DNA from: Eukaryota sp. TZLM1-RC
Lineage: Eukaryota; Metamonada: BaSk clade
Length of the DNA: 64,000 nt
Assembly (NCBI GenBank): GCA_040285825.1
Contig: JAUPSS010000004.1
Span: 3,142,550 to 3,206,549, forward strand
Reading direction: 5' to 3'
Shown: positions 20,819 through 31,124 of the stretch, in pieces
Numbering within the stretch: position 1 is the first letter of the stretch
Layout of the letters: every line of letters starts with the position of its first letter
Notes under the pieces: generated by a model
What the model saw: only the letters and a program-made list of their open reading frames with translations
The model's database searches: none
What the model was told of the DNA's origin: nothing
Program-made: the position numbers and the translations under genes

Positions 20819-21269
20819 TCTTACAGATTTTGTCTATAACAATGGAAGATGTAGAGGAACTGAGTTTCTTTGAAGTGAATTCGTTCCTTAAACCTTAAAT
20901 GTTAGTTAAACCTTCCTTTTTGAATCTTCAACAACATTGTCTCTTTGTGGGAATATTGGTCCATCTTCACCATTTGGCTTTAACATACTGGTGATAAAAT
21001 TCTCACAATGTTCCTTATCGAGCTCTATGTAATTCTTCTTGTGTCATCAGCATAAGTGAACTTTCCCCTCAATTTAAGAAGTTACCACCAGTTAAGTGAT
21101 TTGTTTGAAGGTATCGTCAGGATTTAACTCAAAAAGGTGTCAACAAAACCCACACACAACACAAATATTCCAATCCAATTGTAGAAATTTCCTGATTTTC
21201 TCTCTCATCCATCAGATCAATCATTTTGGATTTATTTTTGACATTTTTTACTGCCCTGTCAACCCGTTT
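20819..21269. other. Intergenic DNA, no gene seen
   Basis: Includes the short RRP42 leader. No convincing frame or repeat was recognised before the LINE-C fragment that starts near 21270. Confidence 0.4.
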
Positions 21270-21750
21270 AACATAGGACAGATTTTTGAAGGTACGACCA
21301 TCATTACTGATTGAGACCAACTGATGTGTGTAATAATTCTTTTGAACCATTAGCTCAGTCATAATATAAAAACCCTTTATCTTTTGCCGAAAGTTCTAAA
21401 ATTGATAAATATAAAGCAAAGTTGCTATCCTTGAATGTTGAATCTCACACTCATTGAGTCCTTTATACATTCGCTTTTTGCTTAAAATAGCACGCTTGGA
21501 CCACTTGCTTTATCTTTCTTGGATGATTTCGTTGAAATTGTAAAACAACAACCAGAATGAATTTTTGACAAAATGTTTTGGCAGAACAGAATTGTATTTT
21601 CTATTTTTAAAGGTGTTGTTCCCTTATTGTCTTCTGCTTTATTATTTCTGGGTCGTTTTTATGAAGGAAAAAGTTCCAGTCAATTCTTTTTGGCTGATTT
21701 GGAATATGAAAATTTAGAATTTTAATTTTGTTGTTGTGTTTTTTTAAATC
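21270..21750 (+). mobile_element. LINE family C 3' fragment, degraded
   Basis: It parallels the better copy at 27340-27800 base by base over much of its length, including GAAGGTACGACCATCATTAC, CATTAGCTCAGTCA and TTGACAAAATGTTTTGGCAG. It encodes the tail of the endonuclease region with several frame breaks, ending in a short AT-rich 3' UTR. Confidence 0.6.
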
Positions 21751-21948
21751 AATTTGTATAAAGAACCTGCCAACTATCATAAGCTGTTTGCTTAACTGTT
21801 TCCCCGACTTTGTGATTTCAAAAGTGTCCCTGAGATAATCACATCAACCTCGGTTGTTTTTGGGGACAGAACAAATCTGAGAAGAAGTGAATTTCCCTTC
21901 TATATCTAATTCTATTCCTCTGAGCTATCAGCTCAATTTTAGTTTAGC

Positions 21949-24900
21949 ATGGATGGTCTCTCTCAAATAGGGTCTCAACTCTCTCGTTTTCTTAATATTG
22001 AATATGATAAACTTATCTTAATCCTGTCATCAGGCTCTCTTCACAGAGCTATCATAGACTTTCTCAAATCGCCATCTACATCTGTTTTATTTCTCTCAAT
22101 CACAGAAGAACCCTCCATAACTCCCGTATTTACTTCCCAAGATACCCCAACCCCTCAGATTGCTCACCTCACCTTGCCATACACCATCAACCCAATAACA
22201 GATCGTCTCATAACAACCCGTAATGTTTTTTGTTTCATCAAGACAAACTCTATTCACTTTTACCCCCTTCCTGCCTCTATAACTTCTCTTCACAGTCTCT
22301 TCTCTGAACTTCTTCTCCAGTTGTCCCTCTCGTTGCCATTATCGTCACCGCAAGAGTCTGTAAATCTTTTCAAATCACTCTTTGTTTTTCTTTCACGTCT
22401 TTCGACCCCCATTCAAGGGTCAGGTTTCCCTTTACCATCTGTGGAAACATCATCCATCACGTCTTCGGTTGCCAATCTTCACGATATCACCACAGTGCTA
22501 GATTCAACTGAAAATGCTATAAAAGAGTGGATTATTATTATCAATGATTTAATTAAATCCGATGGTAATTCATTGGTGAAATCAGTATTAGAAAGAGAAC
22601 CTGGCCCCTTGGGAGAAGTTCAATATTGGAAGAGACGGTCAATAATCGCTCAGACTTTGTGTGACCAGCTTCGTGAACGGGAAGTTAAATCTTTACTAGC
22701 AATACTAAACACACACAAATCCAAAATTTTGAAGGAATGGAAACTTGCTGAATCAACTTTACAAGACTTTCTCACAGAGTCAAAGGAAGTCTGTCGAATT
22801 ATGACCCTTTTGGAGAAAAATTTAAATTTGTATTACTCACTTGATCCTTCCAAAATTTCAAGTATTTCAGATTCTTTCAGCAGCTTGTTTTCTTGTCTCC
22901 GCTCTTTAGCACTTCAGACCAGTTCGTATAGCAATTCGGATTCTTTGACCGAATTTTGCCATAGAATTGTTCATCAAGTAATACAATGGTGCAAAAATTT
23001 GGTATTTCATATTCAAATTGACGAAAATTTCAATTTATTGACAAGTAATTCAATGACGAGTGTCCATTATTTCTTATATTCTAACCCCCCTACCACCATT
23101 TTCGGAAGGTTATTATCGATCCAATCTGACCATGTTATTCAATCATTCAATGTAATCAATCAGACTTTTCAAGACTTTAAAAATTCGTTTGAACATTTTA
23201 AAAACAAGGAATCCACAGCAAAATCACTCATCTCTATCAGTGACTCTATTTTAATTCCATTTGAATCATTCAATGATAGATGTGGTCAAATTGCAAATTT
23301 TATTAATATAATGTCACAATTGCTCACTTTTGTAGGAGAAAATTCTGAACTCTCTAGTCTTTGCCAGTCATTTTTTGATTGGGTCAAAATTAATATGATA
23401 TCACGTGATTATGACCCCTTTTTTGAACCAGTTCAATTCGATTTGGATTACTCTTGTTTTTTGGGCGAGGTCGAATCTTTGTCAGAAGTTGTTGCTGATT
23501 TTATCTCTAACAAATTCTTCAAGTCTCCTGTTTTCAGTCAAAAAGTTGAATTTTTACTCAGTTTGGAACCTTTTCTGAATGGAAATTTTTGTAAGGACAT
23601 CATTGACACGTGTAAACAAGTTATTTCAGAGCTTTTTTTGAGCTCTATTTCGATTGTGGAGGAAGAATTTGAAAATTTCAAGTCGTCACCACCCCCTTGC
23701 AGAGATGTATCACCTCTGACAAGTGCAATTATTTGGTGTAGGAGTCTTATTTCCAGAATTGAAACTCCAATGATCCTTTTTCAAAAGCTTTCAAAATTTT
23801 ACACTTCCTCAGAGTTTTCATATTTGGTCAAAAAATATAATCGTGTAGGAAAATCTCTTACTTCCTTTGAAACTTACCATGAAGTTAATTGGAATAATAT
23901 TTCCCAAAATTTCAAAATTAATTTGCACATACCCATTTTGAAACTTTCTGATGACAACTCTCGACTGATGGTCAATCTTGGTGGTCAAGAACGAGCTCTT
24001 CTAAGGGACACACAAATTTTGGGAGATTCACCATTCCTAATCAACAAGGCATCAGTTATTAGGGAACAAAAAGAAGTTTTAAGTGAACTTTTAACTAAAA
24101 GAGAGTCAGTTTTGCTAAAAATTCCTACTTTTTTAGCTGATTTGTTTAAAAATTTGCTTGTAAATTTAGATTTACATTGTTCAACTGGCCTATCTCATGT
24201 GACTTGGGTCTCTCTAAGTGTCGAGTCTTTCTTGGTCCAGCTTGATAGGCTCATCAATCAAATTGATGACGTGGCATCACGTGTCGTTGATGAGTTGAGT
24301 AGGGGAAGCTCAATTGTTCTCACAATTTGTACTGATTTCCCTCTTAATTGTGATAATTTAACTGAAACTATTGAGAATATGGATGTAAAATTTTCAAATT
24401 TTCAGTCTTCCATCAACTCATTGCATGAGCTTTCTAATCGTTTATCAACATCAATATTTGAAATCTTTACCTCAAAATCTGCTGAATACGGTTATGAATT
24501 CAATGTTGCTGATTACGAATCCATTCAGGCCAATATTTTGAAGTATTTTAAATCCGAAATAGCATCTGGATTGGAACATTTTATAGCTAATTTGATTGAA
24601 AAATTGAATAATAATTCGTTAATCACCATTGATTTGGTTTACAATTTTTCGAATAATTCTATCGTTCCACATGTTAACACATCAAATTTGATTGGTGATC
24701 TTTATGCAAAAATTTCAGAATGTTTGTCACTTGTTAATCATAATGACCCGGTCAATATTTTAGATTTGTTCAATCAATCATTAATTGATTGGAAAAACCG
24801 TGTCGATTGTGCAGTACAAGTAGCGATTCAAAATTTTGATTCATTTACCTCAAAGCTAGAAAACCTCAAGAACTTACCAAATTTTGATGTCAAAGCTCTT

Positions 24901-26526
24901 AATCAATCAAATTTGATTGAAAGTGTTCAGGAACATGCTTCCGTTATCTATAATCTTAAACAAGATATGACAATGAAATCTATGTTTTCCCAGAATGGGG
25001 TTGATGTTGATTTATCTTTTTTGTTGTTTGTTTTTGATTCAAGGTTATCTGCAATTAACCAATCATTTTTAAATTCTATTATTGATTATATAGCTAATGA
25101 AATAATGTTATTGGAGTCTTTTGTTTCTAAATATTTAAAAATTTTGGCTTGGGAAAATGACGATGACTCAAATTTTCAAAATTTGTATGTTTTTTGCGAC
25201 TTGATCTCTTCATGTCAGCAGTTTAAAAAGGATCATGATCAATTTAAGTCACAGTTTAGTCAAAATTTTAGACTTTTTGAAATTTTTGGAATAGATCATC
25301 TCAAAAGTCGGTACAATGAGCTTTACTCGCAATTTTTAAAAATCAACACTTACACTCATAAAATTTATATCCAAAATTCTAGCCTTGTTCATGCCCATCT
25401 TGCTGATTGCCAATCAAAAATAATTGATTTTCACATGAAAATTTTGGAAATTTCTGACACTTTTGATTTGAGTGATTTCTCCATTACAAAAAGGCCCGAA
25501 TCTCCCTTTTATTTCAAAAATTCAATGACTCAGTCATATCATCAAATAAGATCATTCTGGGAAGTTTTCCAACTACTTTTGATTGATTTTGACCTAGTTC
25601 AAAACTGTGTACTGATTTTGTCTGGTAAAAAAGTGGAATTTATTGGTGATCAAAATATTTCTGAATTGTTTATTAATTACGAGAATATAGTTTCTCTTTT
25701 GGTTTCTTTTTTTCAGTCTGCTTCTAAAGTTGAAAATTTGAGAAATTCTCTAAATATTTCGATTCTTGATCCCAATGTGTCGACTGTTCTCGCTGACTCA
25801 ATTCAAATTATTGACGAATTTTTCAAATATTTCACTCGAATAGCACCTGAAATAGCCAAAATGAGCCATTTTGTCGAATTCAAGGATCATGTTACTAATT
25901 TTAGAAATCTTTTACGAAAATTTGTCATATTTTTTGATTCAAACCCAAATTCAGTATTTTTTTCATTCTTATTTTCTAAATTGAACATATCTCTTCCAAT
26001 TGTCGATTGTAATCTAATGTTTATTCTTGATGTTTTGCTTTTTAATTCCAAATTAATTCCAATTTTTGATGGAATAATAGAATCAACGCGCACGTTTTAC
26101 TTAATTAATAGAACAAAAACAGAGGTTATTGAATTTTTAAAATATTTGTTCATCACCATCGACACCAATCATTGTGGAGTACACAATATTCAAGATTCGA
26201 TTGATTTAGCTTTAATTAAATCATTTATTAAAGATCGTCAATCAAAATTGATTGGGTATCTTAGGAATCACGTACAGTTTCCGATACTTTGTCATGAGTC
26301 TATCAGAAAAATCACAATGAATTTTATTCACAATTTATCCAAAAGATATAGCTACTTGGAAAAAATATATCAAATTAATTCTGATTTAGTTCCATTGTTG
26401 AGTTTGTCGGAAAATCCTAAATTTGTAAGTATGTGGAATACAGCCGTGGAAAATTTATCTAAATTCAATATTTTAGAAACAAATTTTGAATCTTTTCTAG
26501 ACAAAATTGGTCCACTTTTAGTGTAA
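21949..26526 (+). CDS. Dynein heavy chain tail (DHC_N1) protein lacking the motor
   Basis: The product is 1525 residues. The stretch GPLGEVQYWKRRSIIAQTLCDQL near residues 220-245 is the signature 'GPL.EI.FW..R...L..LY.QL' of the dynein heavy chain N-terminal region 1. The rest is long helical tail sequence without P-loops. Full dynein heavy chains are ~4000-4600 residues, with linker, six AAA modules and stalk after the tail. Here translation stops at TAA followed by AATAAA-like signals, and the next DNA is LINE sequence, so linker and motor are absent. Tails dimerise and bind intermediate and light chains. The protein could be a truncated pseudogene, a split gene whose motor is elsewhere, or an independent tail-only protein. 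The 1525 codons are uninterrupted, which argues against old decay. Confidence 0.75.
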   Translation: MDGLSQIGSQLSRFLNIEYDKLILILSSGSLHRAIIDFLKSPSTSVLFLSITEEPSITPVFTSQDTPTPQIAHLTLPYTINPITDRLITTRNVFCFIKTNSIHFYPLPASITSLHSLFSELLLQLSLSLPLSSPQESVNLFKSLFVFLSRLSTPIQGSGFPLPSVETSSITSSVANLHDITTVLDSTENAIKEWIIIINDLIKSDGNSLVKSVLEREPGPLGEVQYWKRRSIIAQTLCDQLREREVKSLLAILNTHKSKILKEWKLAESTLQDFLTESKEVCRIMTLLEKNLNLYYSLDPSKISSISDSFSSLFSCLRSLALQTSSYSNSDSLTEFCHRIVHQVIQWCKNLVFHIQIDENFNLLTSNSMTSVHYFLYSNPPTTIFGRLLSIQSDHVIQSFNVINQTFQDFKNSFEHFKNKESTAKSLISISDSILIPFESFNDRCGQIANFINIMSQLLTFVGENSELSSLCQSFFDWVKINMISRDYDPFFEPVQFDLDYSCFLGEVESLSEVVADFISNKFFKSPVFSQKVEFLLSLEPFLNGNFCKDIIDTCKQVISELFLSSISIVEEEFENFKSSPPPCRDVSPLTSAIIWCRSLISRIETPMILFQKLSKFYTSSEFSYLVKKYNRVGKSLTSFETYHEVNWNNISQNFKINLHIPILKLSDDNSRLMVNLGGQERALLRDTQILGDSPFLINKASVIREQKEVLSELLTKRESVLLKIPTFLADLFKNLLVNLDLHCSTGLSHVTWVSLSVESFLVQLDRLINQIDDVASRVVDELSRGSSIVLTICTDFPLNCDNLTETIENMDVKFSNFQSSINSLHELSNRLSTSIFEIFTSKSAEYGYEFNVADYESIQANILKYFKSEIASGLEHFIANLIEKLNNNSLITIDLVYNFSNNSIVPHVNTSNLIGDLYAKISECLSLVNHNDPVNILDLFNQSLIDWKNRVDCAVQVAIQNFDSFTSKLENLKNLPNFDVKALNQSNLIESVQEHASVIYNLKQDMTMKSMFSQNGVDVDLSFLLFVFDSRLSAINQSFLNSIIDYIANEIMLLESFVSKYLKILAWENDDDSNFQNLYVFCDLISSCQQFKKDHDQFKSQFSQNFRLFEIFGIDHLKSRYNELYSQFLKINTYTHKIYIQNSSLVHAHLADCQSKIIDFHMKILEISDTFDLSDFSITKRPESPFYFKNSMTQSYHQIRSFWEVFQLLLIDFDLVQNCVLILSGKKVEFIGDQNISELFINYENIVSLLVSFFQSASKVENLRNSLNISILDPNVSTVLADSIQIIDEFFKYFTRIAPEIAKMSHFVEFKDHVTNFRNLLRKFVIFFDSNPNSVFFSFLFSKLNISLPIVDCNLMFILDVLLFNSKLIPIFDGIIESTRTFYLINRTKTEVIEFLKYLFITIDTNHCGVHNIQDSIDLALIKSFIKDRQSKLIGYLRNHVQFPILCHESIRKITMNFIHNLSKRYSYLEKIYQINSDLVPLLSLSENPKFVSMWNTAVENLSKFNILETNFESFLDKIGPLLV

Positions 26527-26689
26527 TTTAATTTATATTTCGACAGTTTCTTTTCTAATTCTTGTACCATACTCTTGTGTCTTGGTTTGTCAATTGAGTA
26601 CACAACGAAATAAAATTCTTTTTATTTTCTTTTAGTTTATTTTGATTTTTTCAATTTCTTAGCAGTAGCTGTACATATTTTTCATTCTC

Positions 26690-27840
26690 AGAAATTCATG
26701 TTCGTTCCATTTGGGCTTTCCCTGACAAAGTACAGGAATTACCATCTAGAGCACTAGTTAATTTGAGGTATTGTGTTAAAAGTTGCAACAAAAGTTAACA
26801 ATGATTTTTGAAGGCTTGGATTTTAATGTTCGTCTTGGCTTGGCCAAAAAAGATGATTTGGTTTTCGCAAATTTTTTGTTTATTCGGGTTAAATCTCCCA
26901 AACAAAAACACTAGATGCAACTCTCATAGTGAAATCCAAAATCTAAACACTTTCTATTCTTTTTTTCACAAATTTTTTTGTTAGATGCTCAAAATAGTTC
27001 TTCATCTTGTTTTATTTCTTAAATTCCTCAAATTTATGGTCTTCTTTAAAGACGATACGGAATTTTCTTGTACAATGCGCATTCAATGTTTCATTTGACC
27101 TAATACCGTGTATCTTTATTTGATTTGCAAATGTGGATCAAAAATATCTCCGAATCTTCCTTTTTTGATTGTAAACACTTTATTACTTTCCCATCAAAAG
27201 TCGATGATGCAGTTAGCAATCAACTTTATTGTATGTCAAAGTCACAAAAAATTGTTTCCTATTTAGAACCTTTACTCTATCGTTTGGTTGATGAAGATAC
27301 TTTGAATTTTTTTGGTTGGAATAGAGGAGATTTAATCCTTGAAGGTCTTGAAGGAACCACTATCATTACCTATCATTACTGATGTGAGATTTAATGATGT
27401 GTGTAATATTTCTTTCATACCATTAGCTCAGTCAAAATACAGGAATCCGCTGTTTATTGCCGAAAGTTTTAAACTTGCTGAATATACAGCAAACTTGCTC
27501 TCCTTGAATGCTGAATCTCACATACATTAGGTCCTTTGTCCATTTGCTTTTTCCTTACATGGTGCGCTTGGAACACTTGCTTTATCTTTTTTGGATGATT
27601 TTGTTGAAATTGTAAAACAACGTCCAGGAAGAATTTTTGACAAAACGTTTCAGCAGAATAGAATTGTATTTTCAATTTTCAAAGATGTTGTCCCATTATT
27701 GTCTTCTATTTTATTATCTCTTGGTCGCTTTTATTAAGGAAAAAGTTCCAGTCAATTTTTGTTTGCTGACTTGGGTCATGAAGACATAGAATTTTAACCT
27801 GGTCGTATAGTTTATTTTTTATTGGAATAAATAAAAAAGA
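26690..27840 (+). mobile_element. LINE family C copy, 5'-truncated and frameshifted
   Basis: Broken plus frames follow the family C order: PDKVQELPSRALVNLRYCVK, then NPLL-type linker, then MWIKNISESSFFDCKHFITFPSKVDDAV, LEPLL.., FFGWNRGDLI, and finally FQQNRIVFSIFKDVVPLLSSILLSLGRFY. The order equals finger, endonuclease and C-terminus of LINE-A, at low identity. The 3' end has a GGAATAAATAAAAAAG tail. It lies 160 nt after the dynein gene. Confidence 0.65.
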
Positions 27841-27904
27841 TTCTTTCAAAAAAAAGAATGTTCAAGAAATTCCCAACCGATCACTCCCAAATTGACGTTT
27901 TTGC

Positions 27905-28145
27905 CTGAACACATTTCAGCACCATCTGCTTAAATTGTTTGAAAGCTTGGATTATAAAGTCAGACTTGGCTTGGCCAGAACTGAAAATCCCGCTTTCGGA
28001 ATTTTTTCAAAAAACATTCCTAATAGTCCTGATGCTTTATTAAAAAAAGTTCCAGTCATTTTTTGTTGGCTGATTTTGGATACTAAGATTTAGAATTTCA
28101 ATTTTTGTGTTTAGTTTTTTGAAAGTAATAAATGAAAAATTTAAA
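27905..28145 (+). mobile_element. LINE family C, rearranged fragments
   Basis: Bases 27940-28010 repeat the part encoding 'LDYKVRLGLART' and 'NPAFGIFS', and 28035-28130 repeat the 3' tail (AAAGTTCCAGTCA then TTTAGAATTT). Intervening coding sequence is missing, so this is an internally deleted copy. Confidence 0.5.
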
Positions 28146-29277
28146 AAAATACAGTTTTCTTTTAATAGTTGGTCAATTAATTGTCGTTCCTCTTTAGCTT
28201 TTGATTTTCTAAAAATTGCGCTTATCATTTCGTCCAAGCTTTTTGCCGTATCCATCTGAAGCACTTTAGGACAAGAAGCATTATCATTCTTGGAGTTTAG
28301 GCACACTGTCAAGATAACGTGGACTTAATTTTTATCCTCGATCTTAGAAATATCAAATATCAATATCATTATCTCAATATAATTTAATTTTTAATTTAAT
28401 TGAATTTCCTTGTTTTAATTTTCATTTGCACAGATTGACTGAATTTAATGTTCAGCTGTTGAAAAAAGGATGGTATTGGTAAATACTTTACTTAATGGAT
28501 GTAATCTAAGGTTTTCGTTTTTAGGTTTATGATTTTTCATTAAAACGATTGATTATACATAAACAAATAAGCTATTTTTAACTTAATTTAAATAAAAAAT
28601 TATTCAAAAAGATCAGTTTTCAAACAGAATCATTGACATTCATAACTAACTAATATGGGTGATTTTGTACCAAAGTTAGACCCTTTTTAGATTAATCTTG
28701 AATTATTACGTGTGAATAGATTGAACACAAGTTCCAGACATAGCTATTTGCGGGTTTTGAAACATATATCAGCCTCCCCATGGATTATCATCTCCAGTCC
28801 AGAGTTTGATTTAGTTTTCTTTCAATGCTCAAATGATGATGATCAGTGTTCAATAATATTGACTCGAAACAAGTTTGCCTTAGTCTGTTCCAGTGTTCAG
28901 ATCGGACACGTGTTGACACGTGTAAAGGGTAAATCCGAACACTGGTCTGTTCTCTTCAAGACCACCATTATTATAGCTTCTTCATTTTTTTCTCTTTCTT
29001 TTTTTCTCTTTCTTTTTTTCTTTTTTTTTCAATTTGAGTAAGATTATTTTCCTAAATCAATTACAATGTCATAATAAAAAAACTAACACTAACTGATGGT
29101 ACCTTTTTTTCCTATTTCACCTTTTTTTCTTTTGGTTCTTTTTTTTCTTTTTGTTATCGTTTCTCATGACAAAAGGGTTTCTCATAACAACTAATAGACA
29201 ATCTTTTGAAAAAATGTTGATACAATAATACAATTTTTTATGATACATAAATACAAATGAATTACAAAATCCAAAAC
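28146..29277. other. Intergenic DNA with hairpin and pyrimidine tracts
   Basis: No supported gene. A 109-residue plus frame at 28712-29041 shows no domain and ends in a poly-F run from a TTTTTCTC tract. A hairpin lies at 28890-28945. Long T/C tracts occur at 28985-29035 and 29105-29160. Confidence 0.5.
28890..28945. repeat. Inverted repeat (13-bp arms) with internal CACGTG palindromes
   Basis: CCAGTGTTCAGAT pairs with ATCCGAACACTGG with a single mismatch. Between the arms, ACACGTGTTGACACGTGT contains two CACGTG boxes. It could be a hairpin, a paired binding site or a MITE remnant. Confidence 0.6.
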
Positions 29278-30369
29278 CTAAATTATTCGAATTTTCTCCA
29301 ACTTCTCAGGCTTTCGCTGACTTATTCTCTTTTGTAACGAACTTCGTGTCTGTAACGCTTGAACAGGCGACGGACTGGAAAATTTCTGCTTCTTCAAATG
29401 TAAGCCCATATAACTGTTAGGTGTTGCTGCAATTTCTTCATTTAATTCATTTAGATTGCTCAAATTATTGTTATTCAAAGGTGGAAGTTTTTGGGCTTGG
29501 GGATTCTTAGGTAGCTGACCTTTTCTAATGCCAGGCGTGACATTTGAATATGCTGGCAATGGTGTTTTTAACTGGTCTTTCTGTTTCAATCCATTTTTGA
29601 CCTCTTTCTGACCTCCATCCAAGCTCTTTGGCACTGTAGCCTTCGTAAATACCCTTGCTTCAGGAGAAGATTGTTTAACGTTCTTACTACCACTATTACC
29701 CTTGCTATTACTTGGCTTGAATAGCTTAAAAGTAGCTTCATCCAAGACTGCCAAAACTTTATCGTCTTCTTGAAAAGGTTGTTGGGTTTTCATCACCTCT
29801 GCGGGAATTTCAAAGCATTGTTGAGATATAGCTTCAATGTCGAGGCTGAGCACGTCAGACCAGGTGGGAAGATACGTGGAATAGGGGACGTTATCAGTAG
29901 AGGTGTCATCAAGGTCAGAGAGATCATTAAAGGAAAGTGCATCGTCATCAAACACGTCATCCTCCTCAAGGGACACGTCATCCTCCTCAAGGGACACGTC
30001 ATCATGATCAAGTGATGCGTCATCAAAAGAAGGGTCATTTGATGGGACGACTTCTTCCTCTTGATCGGAATCTTCTTCAGGGTGTTCTTCAGCAGTGTCA
30101 AGCAAAGTTTGTTGATGGTCTTCCTGGGGTCGTGGGGATTCTGGTGGGTGAGATTCAGTGTGTGGAGATGTCAAAGAAGGTTCAGATTGTGGTGGTTGTT
30201 GTGTAGTTGGAACATCATCTAGAGCATTGGGAATGGATTGTGGAGACTTATTGTTAGAAAGATGTCGTCTCATATGTGATTGAATAGTACGAACAGCTCT
30301 GGACCGTAAGAGAAAATGTCTGGCATGGTACTGAATGACTCTTGCAGCATCTTCCGGGGTAATGGACAT
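29278..30369 (-). CDS. IQ-motif protein with acidic repeats
   Basis: The product is 363 residues. The first 40 hold two IQ-like calmodulin-binding helices: ARVIQYHARHFLLRSRAV and AVRTIQSHMRRHL. Next comes a Q/P/S/E-rich region, then acidic tandem repeats DDVSLEE (two exact 21-bp units at 29954-29995 plus degenerate ones). The C-terminal half is basic and polar. IQ motifs bind calmodulin or myosin/centrin-type light chains. No catalytic domain is seen. The frame is intact although LINE DNA surrounds it. Exact identity unknown. Confidence 0.65.
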   Translation of the reverse strand: MSITPEDAARVIQYHARHFLLRSRAVRTIQSHMRRHLSNNKSPQSIPNALDDVPTTQQPPQSEPSLTSPHTESHPPESPRPQEDHQQTLLDTAEEHPEEDSDQEEEVVPSNDPSFDDASLDHDDVSLEEDDVSLEEDDVFDDDALSFNDLSDLDDTSTDNVPYSTYLPTWSDVLSLDIEAISQQCFEIPAEVMKTQQPFQEDDKVLAVLDEATFKLFKPSNSKGNSGSKNVKQSSPEARVFTKATVPKSLDGGQKEVKNGLKQKDQLKTPLPAYSNVTPGIRKGQLPKNPQAQKLPPLNNNNLSNLNELNEEIAATPNSYMGLHLKKQKFSSPSPVQALQTRSSLQKRISQRKPEKLEKIRII

Positions 30370-31124
30370 AGGCTAGCAGCACAAAAATGTCAAATAGTTG
30401 TAACCCGTTGAAATTACTGGAAGATGAAGGTGAAATGAATTCTGGTTTTTGATCAGAATTTCTCGTTTTCTTTGAGCAGCAGTGAGCGTCTTCGATGTGA
30501 TTTCCTGTAGTTTTGTGTTCTTGCTTCCGTTCAGCGGAGGAGGATTTTGTTGTGAAGTCTAGCTTCTTTGTTTAGAATGTTTTTGTTTTTTTATTATGTT
30601 AATAAAACCTCTATTTCTGCCTTTCTTTATTCATGACGCCATTCGTCCCATTCTAATCTTGAATCTGTTGGGGTTGAATGTTGTGCGGTGAAGCTGTTGA
30701 AAATTTGGGCAATTTAATTTTCGTTTCCCAGCCATCAATTGGTCCCTAATGCCAGGGTCAATTACTGTGAAGGTAATATTGATCAGCTCAATTTGTGGAA
30801 GATTAGTCAAGTATGGATCTTTTTCACCTTTTTGGGGCTTCTTAAGGCGACTCTTCCAGGCTTTCTTTTTTCGTATAAGGTGTAAGGAGCAACTTACACC
30901 ATCAGTCCTTAAGGAAAAATTCTACTTTTGGAAAACCTTTTACCTGTTCGAAAAATCCATTTCCAATATTGATGTTGGAATTGTCCAATATTTTCTCTAA
31001 GAAGAGTTTCAGAATTTTTCGGGTAGTTGAATTGATCAGGGGTGAACATTCTTCATTCAGGGATCAACATTGGATTTGGTAACCAAGTTACAATGTAAAG
31101 TTTGGAACATTTTGTTTTTCAACT
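30370..31124. other. Intergenic DNA with LINE-like fragment near 30760-31010
   Basis: The first ~250 bases are the IQ gene leader and contain nothing recognised. From about 30760 a broken plus-strand peptide (DQLNLWKIS then ATLPGFLFS) resembles the region before the zinc finger in RLE-type LINEs. It is too short to classify. Confidence 0.4.

Noticed and set aside
28712-29041. 109-residue frame ending in poly-F
   Set aside because: The C-terminus is a T-rich tract, and no domain or conserved pattern is visible.
29937-30206. Plus-strand frames opposite the IQ-motif gene
   Set aside because: They are antisense to its tandem acidic repeats.
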